From NCBI RefSeq assembly GCF_023229695.1, contig NZ_JALNYS010000018.1:5431-69430 (forward strand): a stretch of DNA of 64,000 nucleotides, read 5' to 3'. Under the pieces are notes generated by a model that saw only the letters and a list, made by a program, of their open reading frames with translations, did not search any database and was not told the DNA's origin. The stretch is from Sulfuricurvum sp. GTDB lineage: Bacteria; Campylobacterota; Campylobacteria; Campylobacterales; Sulfurimonadaceae. Numbering within the stretch: position 1 is the stretch's first letter; the number at the start of each line of letters is the position of its first letter. A program made the position numbers and the translations under genes. This document shows, one piece after another, positions 1-7,285 of the stretch.

Positions 1-2
1 GA

Positions 3-926
3 TACGACCAAAAAAGCCTTGTCTCCCGTCTCCACACCACCCGACTCGATTTCAGAGAAAACCTCTATCTTCTGGAGGGGCATATCTACCTGATCATCCC
101 CCTTTCCCCTTACGGGATGGGGGAGTTTTACCTTATTTTTGAGACCAAAGACGACGGCCTCTGGCGTATGCAGACCCTAAAAACTTCCCTCCTCTTCGGA
201 GCGCTTCTCGTATTGCTCCTCTCGGGGGTCGGATTTTTGCTCTCACGCCTCATTTTGCGTCCCGTCAATGAAGCGATTGCCCTCCTCGACGATTTCATCA
301 AAGATACGACCCATGAGCTCAATACTCCGGTGAGCGCGATTCTGACCAATCTCGAATCGATCGACCCCCGTGAACTCTCCCCGGGGGTTCAGAAAAAGCT
401 CAAACGGATCGAAATCGCTTCGCGTACCATCTCGACGCTTTACGACGATCTCACCTACCTGATCCTCAACCATGACCTCTCCTACCATGACGAAGAGCTT
501 AGCCTTTCCGATCTGCTGGAAGAGAGGTTGGAGTATTTCCGACACCGGATCGAACAAAAAAAGATCACCCTTCTGCTGCACATTACGCCGGACGTCCGTT
601 TGTTCATCGACCGGACCAAAGCGACCCGCCTGATCGACAATCTCCTCTCCAATGCGATCAAATACAATACGCTACAAGGGAGCATTACCGTAACCCTTGA
701 ACCGCAACGGTTGTCCATCGAAGACACCGGTATCGGCATCCCCGCATCCATGATCGAGAGGGTATTCGAACGCTACACGCGTGCCGATAAAAGTGTCGGA
801 GGGTTTGGAATCGGTCTTCACATCGTCGCAATGATCGCCAAAAGCTATGGTTTCTCCATTACCGTTGAATCGGAAGAGAAAAAAGGGACACACATCTGCA
901 TAGGATGGTCTTTGAAAAACCACTAA
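3..926 (+). CDS. Sensor histidine kinase, C-terminal part (5' end outside window)
   Basis: The reading frame is open from the first bases of the window, so the gene starts upstream; 307 codons are visible. A membrane segment (around nt 180-260) is followed by a dimerisation/phospho-acceptor domain with the H-box HELNTPV (His codon at nt 312-314). The ATPase domain has an N-box (DNLLSNAIKYN), a G1 box (DTGIGIP) and a G2 box (GFGIGLHI). It is an inner-membrane kinase that should phosphorylate a response regulator, probably encoded just upstream, but the partner is not visible. The input domain is cut off, so no stimulus can be suggested. Confidence 0.92.
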   Translation, partial: YDQKSLVSRLHTTRLDFRENLYLLEGHIYLIIPLSPYGMGEFYLIFETKDDGLWRMQTLKTSLLFGALLVLLLSGVGFLLSRLILRPVNEAIALLDDFIKDTTHELNTPVSAILTNLESIDPRELSPGVQKKLKRIEIASRTISTLYDDLTYLILNHDLSYHDEELSLSDLLEERLEYFRHRIEQKKITLLLHITPDVRLFIDRTKATRLIDNLLSNAIKYNTLQGSITVTLEPQRLSIEDTGIGIPASMIERVFERYTRADKSVGGFGIGLHIVAMIAKSYGFSITVESEEKKGTHICIGWSLKNH

Positions 927-969
927 TATTTTTCGTGATCGATTTACACCGCTTTTAATCCCCGTAAAC

Positions 970-992
970 TATAATACGGTTTATAGAACCGT
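970..992 (+). promoter_or_regulatory. -10 box and palindromic operator-like site before TonB receptor A
   Basis: TATAAT at 970-975 is followed at once by a perfect inverted repeat, ACGGTT-5 nt-AACCGT (976-992), which would cover the transcription start. The palindrome position suggests repression or control of the receptor gene starting at 1011. The site is seen; the function is inferred. Confidence 0.4.
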
Positions 993-1010
993 TACGGAAT
1001 GGAGTTCATT

Positions 1011-3008
1011 GTGGTACTGAAATACGTTTCTCTTTTCCTCTCGCTGGCCCTCGCGTCTCTTCACGCCCGAGAGGAGGACCCCTCCTCTTTTGTCGACTCG
1101 CTGGAAACCGAGATGGAGAAATATTCACAAATCGCTACCGATACCCGGCAAAACGTCGATTACATGCCCTACGTCATCTCGGTCATGACGTCGGACGAAT
1201 TTCAAAAGCTGGGGTTATTAACCCTTCGAGACGCCATAACGCTGATCCCGGGGGTCGACCTCTCACTCGGAATGGCAGGGGTCAAAAACCCTATTTTTCG
1301 CGGTTCGAATCCCTATGCCATGGGGCAGTCGAAACTGATGATCGACGGTGTCGTGGTCAACGATCAGCTCTTCGGCGCCTACAACCAGTATCTGGACATC
1401 CCTTTGGATATCGTCGAGAGGATTGAAGTCGTTCGGGGGCCGGGTTCGCTGGAAAACCATGTCAACGCTTATGCCGGCTCGATCTGCGTCATCACCAAAG
1501 CCAACAACAAAAACGGTACCGAAAAGAAAAATACCCTCTTTGCGGCCCAAGGTTCGGACAAATACGGGATGGGGGGCTTCACGGCGGCCTATTCCGAAAA
1601 CGGAATCGATCTTAGCAGCGACCTTTTCTACCAGCGTCACGATAAAAAGCTCCCTGCCGGCCCCGATATGTACGGCAGCAGCGGCGATGCCCCCCTTTGG
1701 CTGCGCAATTACGGTTTGGGGCTGAACGGACGCTATAAGGAGTTGAGTTTCAAAGGGCGTTTCGCCAAAAATGAGAGCGGTGTCAGCTACGGGCAATCGT
1801 TCGCCCTCAGCAACGACCCCACCGATTATCTGAATGTCGCCAACAACTCGATGGAGCTCAGTTACGGTTTTGACCTCGCAAAAGGGGTCAAAGGGGAAGT
1901 TGCGGCAGGATATTTTGACGAAACCCGCGAATTGCAAAACAAAGTGATGCCGGATGGCTCATCCATGATGATGGGGGGAATGATGGTCACCGTCCCCAAA
2001 GGGCTCTATTTTCTGGTTGATTACAAAGAACATACCTTTAATGAACGGTTTGAACTGAAATTCTCCTCCATTGAAAATCATACGATCACGACCGGCGTCA
2101 CCCTTTTTCAAAGCCATATCGATACGAAGAGGGCGAAAACATCGATGGATACGATGCAAACCTTTACCCGGACCGATCTTCTCTCCAACAACGGACGTGA
2201 TCATGCCTCCTATTACCTAGATGACCTGATCAATCTAAGTGAGAAAACATCGATACAGCTGGGGATCAAATTTGATCACTCCAACGATGTCAAAGATCAG
2301 TTCAGCCCCCGTTTCGCACTCGTTCACCGTTATAACGACGACAATATTTACAAGCTGATGTACACCCGCTCCTACCGTGAACCCTCATGGCGCGAACAGT
2401 ATCTGACCGGTGTCCACCGGTTTCAGGCGATGCTTAACGTCAGACCCGAATCGGTGGATGCATTCGAAGCTGCCTACATTCACAAATTCGATATCCGCAA
2501 CGACCTTAAATTCAACGCGTTTTACCTCAAAAACAAAGATCAGATTCATGCCCAAAACGCTACGAGCACCTACAGCAATAACGGAGACAACGAACTCTAC
2601 GGCGTGGAAGCGGAGTATACGACCCATTTAAGCGATCCTTGTAAACTCTATCTGAACTACTCGTACGTAGATGGAAGAAACACCTCCGATTCCCTTGCCA
2701 ATTCGGCACAGAATATGGCAAAAGCCTACGGTATTTATACCGTGAATGAAAATTTGGCCCTCTCCTCGGTTGTGAAATATGTCGGTGAAAAGAATCGTAT
2801 CGCCGGGGACAGCCGCACCAAACTAAACGAATATACCACGATCGATCTTTCTGCCGTCTATACCCTTGCAGATGACCTTACCCTGACGTTGAACCTTAAA
2901 AACATCGGAGATACCGTCTACTATCTCCCATCCCATCAAAATACCTATCCCAGGGATTTTGTTCAGGAGGGGCGTAGCTATCTGCTCCGTCTCACCAAAA
3001 GGTTTTAA
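1011..3008 (+). CDS. TonB-dependent outer-membrane receptor (triad A)
   Basis: Predicted TonB-dependent receptor: a plugged 22-strand outer-membrane beta-barrel that imports a scarce ligand using TonB energy. The plug domain lies in roughly the first 160 residues (RGSNPYAMGQ, VERIEVVRGPGSLE) and the protein ends in an aromatic residue (LTKRF), as outer-membrane barrels do. I prefer the GTG at 1011 because GGAG at 1001-1004 is spaced correctly and the product then opens with a clean signal peptide; an ATG at 999 overlaps that Shine-Dalgarno. A methionine-rich loop (six Met in 13 residues, nt 1948-1986) is unusual. It is followed after one base by the YfiR-like gene. The ligand is unknown; a metal complex is possible. 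Confidence 0.9.
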   Translation: MVLKYVSLFLSLALASLHAREEDPSSFVDSLETEMEKYSQIATDTRQNVDYMPYVISVMTSDEFQKLGLLTLRDAITLIPGVDLSLGMAGVKNPIFRGSNPYAMGQSKLMIDGVVVNDQLFGAYNQYLDIPLDIVERIEVVRGPGSLENHVNAYAGSICVITKANNKNGTEKKNTLFAAQGSDKYGMGGFTAAYSENGIDLSSDLFYQRHDKKLPAGPDMYGSSGDAPLWLRNYGLGLNGRYKELSFKGRFAKNESGVSYGQSFALSNDPTDYLNVANNSMELSYGFDLAKGVKGEVAAGYFDETRELQNKVMPDGSSMMMGGMMVTVPKGLYFLVDYKEHTFNERFELKFSSIENHTITTGVTLFQSHIDTKRAKTSMDTMQTFTRTDLLSNNGRDHASYYLDDLINLSEKTSIQLGIKFDHSNDVKDQFSPRFALVHRYNDDNIYKLMYTRSYREPSWREQYLTGVHRFQAMLNVRPESVDAFEAAYIHKFDIRNDLKFNAFYLKNKDQIHAQNATSTYSNNGDNELYGVEAEYTTHLSDPCKLYLNYSYVDGRNTSDSLANSAQNMAKAYGIYTVNENLALSSVVKYVGEKNRIAGDSRTKLNEYTTIDLSAVYTLADDLTLTLNLKNIGDTVYYLPSHQNTYPRDFVQEGRSYLLRLTKRF

Positions 3009-3009
3009 G

Positions 3010-3540
3010 ATGCGCCGTCTCTTCCTCCTTTTCTATTCGGTCTCCCTTTTTTCTGCCGATTACGATCCGCTCCTAATGAGAGCACAGGCCTCCATTTTTC
3101 CCAAAATCATCCTGCTGGATCAAGATGTTTCCAAAAAAACGCTCAACGGTTCGATCTCGCTGAAAGTGATCTATGACGGATCAGAACGTCTACAGGCCAA
3201 AGAGTTGAAACAGCTGGTGGACGGACAGTACAAAGGGAAAATCGGGGGGTACAATTTTGAAACGGAACTGGTCCATATCGACAATTTCTCTGCTTCGGAT
3301 GACGCAACGGCCTACATCCTCCTCGATGCCGCAGATCCGAAAAAAAGAAGCGTCATTGCCCGTGCTGCCAAAAACCACCGTATCTGCTTTGGCTACAACT
3401 ACAAAGACATTGAAAATAATATTCTCATCAGCCTCCTGATGAAAGAAAAAACCTATATCTACCTGAACAAATCGGCACTGCATGAATACACGATCAATTT
3501 CACCCCGGTCTTTTACAGAATCGTGAAAGTGATTGAATAA
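3010..3540 (+). CDS. Exported YfiR-like (DUF4154-like) protein, triad A
   Basis: A 176-residue protein with a short N-terminal signal peptide, so probably periplasmic. It begins one base after the stop of the TonB receptor, so the two are almost certainly co-transcribed; an upstream in-frame ATG lies inside the receptor gene and was not used. The C-terminal part (TYIYLNKSALHEYTINF) resembles the IxFxIN-x-x-A segment that closes YfiR/DUF4154 proteins, periplasmic repressors of membrane signalling enzymes. It is a same-length paralogue of the product of 10296-10826 (shared YD..L, IFPKI, QY.G and YINL-type motifs). The YfiR assignment is remote and by eye. The likely partner is the kinase encoded convergently at 3550-6120. 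Confidence 0.7.
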   Translation: MRRLFLLFYSVSLFSADYDPLLMRAQASIFPKIILLDQDVSKKTLNGSISLKVIYDGSERLQAKELKQLVDGQYKGKIGGYNFETELVHIDNFSASDDATAYILLDAADPKKRSVIARAAKNHRICFGYNYKDIENNILISLLMKEKTYIYLNKSALHEYTINFTPVFYRIVKVIE

Positions 3541-3549
3541 CTGACCCCT

Positions 3550-6120
3550 TTAGCGGTTTAAAATCTCCCGGATTTGCGTTTTAACCTCCTCATTCACGGA
3601 CGTCAGCCGGGTCAGGAGGGAGAGATAATCGATCGATTCTCCCCTGCGGCTCCCCTCTTCCATCTGTTTGGCCAGATCAACAACCGGAGTAAAGAAGAGA
3701 TTGGATGCCGCCCCTTTAATACTGTGCGCATTCATCTCGATTTGCCGCATCTCTCCTTGCTCAACCGCTTCTGTGAGCTTGAGCAGGTAAGGATCACACG
3801 AGCCGAGATAAACGTTCAACAGTCGAAGAATCACTTTCTCCGGCAAATGGAGTTCCTGAGCTATTCTCTTTAGATCCACGATACCATCGGTTCCGGCCGA
3901 CTCGCAGAGGGTGAGCTTTCGGGAATCTTTTGGAACCGCAGGTTCGAGATATCGGTAAAGCAAAGACTTAAATTGATCCAGCACAATCGGTTTTGTCATG
4001 TAGCTGTCAAACCCCTCTTCTAAAAACCGTTCGCGGTCCCCCTCCATCGCATTGGCCGTCAGAGCGATAATCGGGGTCGTACTTCCCGATTCTTTGATCT
4101 TTTGAAGCGCTTCTACCCCCCCCATAACCGGCATATTGACATCCATCAAAATAAGATCGAATTGCTCTTTCTCAAGTCGCTCAAGCGCTTCCTTCCCATT
4201 CGAGACGATAACGTATCCCAATCCCCATTGGGAGAGAATCTCCTCGATCAGTATCTGATTGACTTCGTTATCCTCGGCAACGAGAATTTTTCCGCCCACC
4301 TCCATCGGTACAACACCCGAACCGCTTTCGGGCTGCAGATGCAGTTTGTTCATCGCCGATTTTAACAAAACGTTGTACAGTCCGGAAAGATTATGGTCGA
4401 TATCGCTGATCCATAACAGATACGGAGTGTGCATCGACCATCCGAAGTCCTCTTTGCAAATAACGATCAAACTTACCTCCGCCGCAAGAAGCGCATCAAT
4501 CATCTGCCGCTTTGCATTGCAAAAGAGGATATGGATATCGCCTCTGTCGAAACTTTCCGAAATCTCCGAAAGATTTTTCGTCTGAAACAAGATATGCAGA
4601 CGCTCCAAATAGTGCTGAATCCTCGTTTGAGCGATACGATTCCCCTCTTCCTCGTTGTAGATAACAATCCTGAGCTCTTTGAACAATGCACTCAGGGTGT
4701 GTTCGCTCTCATACGGTTCCACCGATAGATCGAAATAAAAGTCGCTCCCCTCCCCGAGATCGCTTTTCAGCTCGATTTTTCCCCCCATCAATGAGACCAG
4801 ATGGGAACTGATCGAGAGGCCAAGCCCTGTCCCTCCGAATTTACGCGTCGTTGAGCTGTCTGCCTGAGAAAAAGCTTCGAAGATATGGCCCTGTTTCCTT
4901 TTTTCAATACCGATGCCGCTGTCTTTCACCCCGATTCGCAAAACGCTCAACCCGTTCTCCACACGTAATCGTTTGACGTAAAAGGTGATTTTTCCGTATT
5001 CGGGGGTAAATTTGATCGCATTTCCCAGCAGATTGGTAATGACCTGCTGCAACCGCAACATATCGGCCACGATCCCTTCGGGAACATCCGGATCAATAAG
5101 GCGTTCAAACGTAATATTTTTCTCATCCATCCGAGCCGTAAAGAGGGCCGTCATTTTTTCAAATTCGATAAACGGATTCCATCGGGAGTAATCGAGTTCA
5201 AATTTTCCGCTTTCGAGTTTTGAAAAATCGAGAATATCGTTGATAATCCCCAACAATGCGTTTGCACTGGCATTGATGATATCGGCGTAGCGCTGCTGTT
5301 TTGCATTCAGACCGCTCTCTTCAAGCAGTTTCGAAAATCCCAGTATCCCGTTCATAGGGGTCCGTATTTCATGAGACATATTTGCCAGAAACATCGATTT
5401 GGATGCGTTGGCCGCATCGGCAATTTCTCTGGCTTCGCGAAGCTCCTCTTGTTTCTCCTCCATCACCTGATTATGCCGATTCACCCGTTCCACCAGCTTT
5501 GCAATGATATTCATCACGCCATCCGTCTCTTTTTCACGTTTGATTGCCGAAAAATCGATCGAATCTCCGATATGATACTTCCTGATCGCTTCCGTAATCT
5601 GTTCAAGCGGTCTGAAGAGATAGCGAATCGTGAAAGAGATGATAAAGACGATGATAATGATCATGACAACGACGACGGTAAACCGTTGATACAAGGTTTC
5701 AACCATCTTGTTGTAGTGCTTTTTTGTATAATGAAGTTCGATTTTTCCGATCTCTTTGCTCAGCATGACATCATGTATCGGATACTCTACCCGAAACACT
5801 TCCCCCTCCTCGACGGAGGGGATATGGCTGAAAATCGGTTTGCCCTCAAAAGTGACGGCCAATCCGATCACATCTTTATTGTGCAGCACGTTTTGCGCAA
5901 AATCTCTGTTTTCTCCGTCCAGCTGTAAAAAATGGTTCATCGTCAGCGTCGGTTCGATCGTCTTGGCGATCATCTCCGCTTTTTGCCGTTCAATCCGGGA
6001 GATATCGGTGGTAATGACTTTTTTGACCGAAAAATAGAGGATGAAGATAAACAAAATTCCCAAAAAAGCCAGTAAAAGGGTAATTTTCAAACGGATGGAA
6101 AGGGTAATTGCATCTTTCAT
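3550..6120 (-). CDS. Hybrid sensor histidine kinase (sensor-HisKA-HATPase-REC-HPt), triad A
   Basis: Inner-membrane hybrid kinase. Counted from an upstream in-frame ATG at 6156: membrane helices near 22-44 and 158-181 enclose a periplasmic sensor of about 110 residues. These are followed by HisKA (SHEIRTPMNG, His262), HATPase (NLLGNAIKF; DSGIGI; GGTGLGLSIS), a degenerate receiver-like stretch (about 492-600), a true receiver (Asp672 in LMDVNMPVMGG) and an HPt domain (His811 in NAHSIKGAASN). This allows an internal His-Asp-His relay to an unknown regulator. I prefer the ATG at 6120 (AAAG-type Shine-Dalgarno); 6156 would add 12 residues. The gene converges on the triad A receptor operon with only 9 bp between stops. 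The sensor resembles that of the kinase at 10823-12256. Confidence 0.9.
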   Translation of the reverse strand: MKDAITLSIRLKITLLLAFLGILFIFILYFSVKKVITTDISRIERQKAEMIAKTIEPTLTMNHFLQLDGENRDFAQNVLHNKDVIGLAVTFEGKPIFSHIPSVEEGEVFRVEYPIHDVMLSKEIGKIELHYTKKHYNKMVETLYQRFTVVVVMIIIIVFIISFTIRYLFRPLEQITEAIRKYHIGDSIDFSAIKREKETDGVMNIIAKLVERVNRHNQVMEEKQEELREAREIADAANASKSMFLANMSHEIRTPMNGILGFSKLLEESGLNAKQQRYADIINASANALLGIINDILDFSKLESGKFELDYSRWNPFIEFEKMTALFTARMDEKNITFERLIDPDVPEGIVADMLRLQQVITNLLGNAIKFTPEYGKITFYVKRLRVENGLSVLRIGVKDSGIGIEKRKQGHIFEAFSQADSSTTRKFGGTGLGLSISSHLVSLMGGKIELKSDLGEGSDFYFDLSVEPYESEHTLSALFKELRIVIYNEEEGNRIAQTRIQHYLERLHILFQTKNLSEISESFDRGDIHILFCNAKRQMIDALLAAEVSLIVICKEDFGWSMHTPYLLWISDIDHNLSGLYNVLLKSAMNKLHLQPESGSGVVPMEVGGKILVAEDNEVNQILIEEILSQWGLGYVIVSNGKEALERLEKEQFDLILMDVNMPVMGGVEALQKIKESGSTTPIIALTANAMEGDRERFLEEGFDSYMTKPIVLDQFKSLLYRYLEPAVPKDSRKLTLCESAGTDGIVDLKRIAQELHLPEKVILRLLNVYLGSCDPYLLKLTEAVEQGEMRQIEMNAHSIKGAASNLFFTPVVDLAKQMEEGSRRGESIDYLSLLTRLTSVNEEVKTQIREILNR

Positions 6121-6194
6121 CAGCGAACTTTCTTTTCTCTTTATCACAGGATACATTCCAATCGGCTCTCTACTTCATCCATTCTTTAGAAAAA

Positions 6195-6227
6195 GGATCA
6201 TCTGTACTTCCTGAAGCAAGATGATCC
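6195..6227 (-). terminator. Bidirectional intrinsic terminator
   Basis: Stem GGATCATC (6195-6202) / GATGATCC (6220-6227), with an inner CTTC/GAAG pairing, is flanked by an A-rich stretch on one side and a T-rich stretch on the other, so it can act in both directions. It sits downstream of the gene ending at 6284 and separates it from the kinase. Confidence 0.7.
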
Positions 6228-6283
6228 ACTTTTTTTCTTTAGTATGCAATCAAAATGCTTCCGTTGTGATTAAACGATCCTCT

Positions 6284-6613
6284 TTATCCGCAAGAGGGGA
6301 CATTTCCCGAATCACTGCCGTACTCTTTGGCAAAATCGCCGATATCTTGAAGTTTGTTTTGCATATCCGGATTGTTTAGAACCGCAGAGGCTGCCGGAAA
6401 ACGCTCACCGTACTCTTTAATAAACCCCTGTGCGTTGTTGTCGAACAGCTCTCCCCATTCCGCAACGGTGTGTTCTGCGGCAAACTTGGTACCGTTCATC
6501 CCAAATTTTGCTTTAAGCGTTTTGAGATAGACTTTTTGTCCGCTTTTGGAATCCGCATGCACCATGGATAGACTCAGAGCTACCGCTACGAATATTGCCA
6601 TAAACTTTTTCAT
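6284..6613 (-). CDS. Small exported protein of unknown function (cytochrome-like family without haem motif)
   Basis: A 109-residue protein with a clear signal peptide (cleavage likely after SMVHA). The start is supported by AAGGAG upstream. The mature part (GQKVYLKTLKAKFG, FAAEHTVAEW) looks like a family of small periplasmic proteins in Campylobacterota that are often labelled cytochrome c. This copy has no CxxCH, so covalent haem binding is not supported; the only cysteine is next to last (PSCG). It stands alone, with a terminator downstream. Function unknown. Confidence 0.75.
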   Translation of the reverse strand: MKKFMAIFVAVALSLSMVHADSKSGQKVYLKTLKAKFGMNGTKFAAEHTVAEWGELFDNNAQGFIKEYGERFPAASAVLNNPDMQNKLQDIGDFAKEYGSDSGNVPSCG

Positions 6614-6720
6614 TGTTTTCTCCTTATCCGTTGATTTGGAACCTTCCCGGAAGGAAAAGAGGTTCTCTTTTTGGATAAGAGAAGTATAAAAAAAGATCGT
6701 GGAGAAATTGTGAAGGGGAT

Positions 6721-6936
6721 TTAAACGTTCTGGAGTCTTTCGAGCAATGCCGAAATCTGTTTTTCCTGTTCATATAAAGCAAGATTTTTACGAACATAGG
6801 CTTGAAGAAGAAGTTTTAGATCATTATTCCCGGATACATTAAAATCCTCCCCCATCTGTACGCTCAAAAATTTTGCAAACCCCTCTTCGACATCAATATC
6901 GTACCGCTTGGCATTGAGGGTAAGAGAAAGTTTCAT
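6721..6936 (-). CDS. Small hypothetical protein, partner of coiled-coil gene
   Basis: A 71-residue acidic protein with no signal peptide or membrane segment. It opens with a beta-like stretch (MKLSLTLNAKRYDIDV) and ends in a helix rich in Lys, Glu and Leu. It starts 8 bp after the stop of the coiled-coil gene at 6945-7205, so the two form an operon. The arrangement recalls small ZapA/ZapB-like pairs, but the sequence is not enough to claim that. Family not recognised. Confidence 0.6.
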   Translation of the reverse strand: MKLSLTLNAKRYDIDVEEGFAKFLSVQMGEDFNVSGNNDLKLLLQAYVRKNLALYEQEKQISALLERLQNV

Positions 6937-6944
6937 TATCGTGA

Positions 6945-7205
6945 CTACCCTAATAAACTTTCGATTCTCGCAACAATCGCTTCAATCTCGTTATCTTTGG
7001 CCGAAAGCTCACCTTTGAGACGTTCAATCTCACGATCTTTCTCCGAAAGTTCCGCTGTAAAAAGCTCAATCTCTTCCTCTTTGCTTTGCGTATTGCTGCG
7101 GCACGCAACAATCTCATGCTGCATATTTTTCAACTCTTCCGTTACGGCAGAGTGCTTTGTCATCAATTCCGCCGTCAGTGCGGTAAGGCGTTCTATAGGT
7201 GTCAT
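6945..7205 (-). CDS. Small coiled-coil protein
   Basis: An 86-residue protein that is almost wholly heptad-like helix (LTAELMTKHSAVTEELKN, KDREIERLKGELSAKDNEI), with no membrane segment. Such short cytoplasmic coiled coils usually scaffold a complex. It is the first gene of a two-gene operon with the hypothetical gene at 6721-6936. Function unknown; a role in cell division or polar organisation would be a guess. Confidence 0.6.
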   Translation of the reverse strand: MTPIERLTALTAELMTKHSAVTEELKNMQHEIVACRSNTQSKEEEIELFTAELSEKDREIERLKGELSAKDNEIEAIVARIESLLG

Positions 7206-7285
7206 GTGGTTAACCTTGGGTAATAGTATTCTTTATAATTCTAGCATAAATTCACAGTGTGTATCACCATTTGAAATTTTCACCT

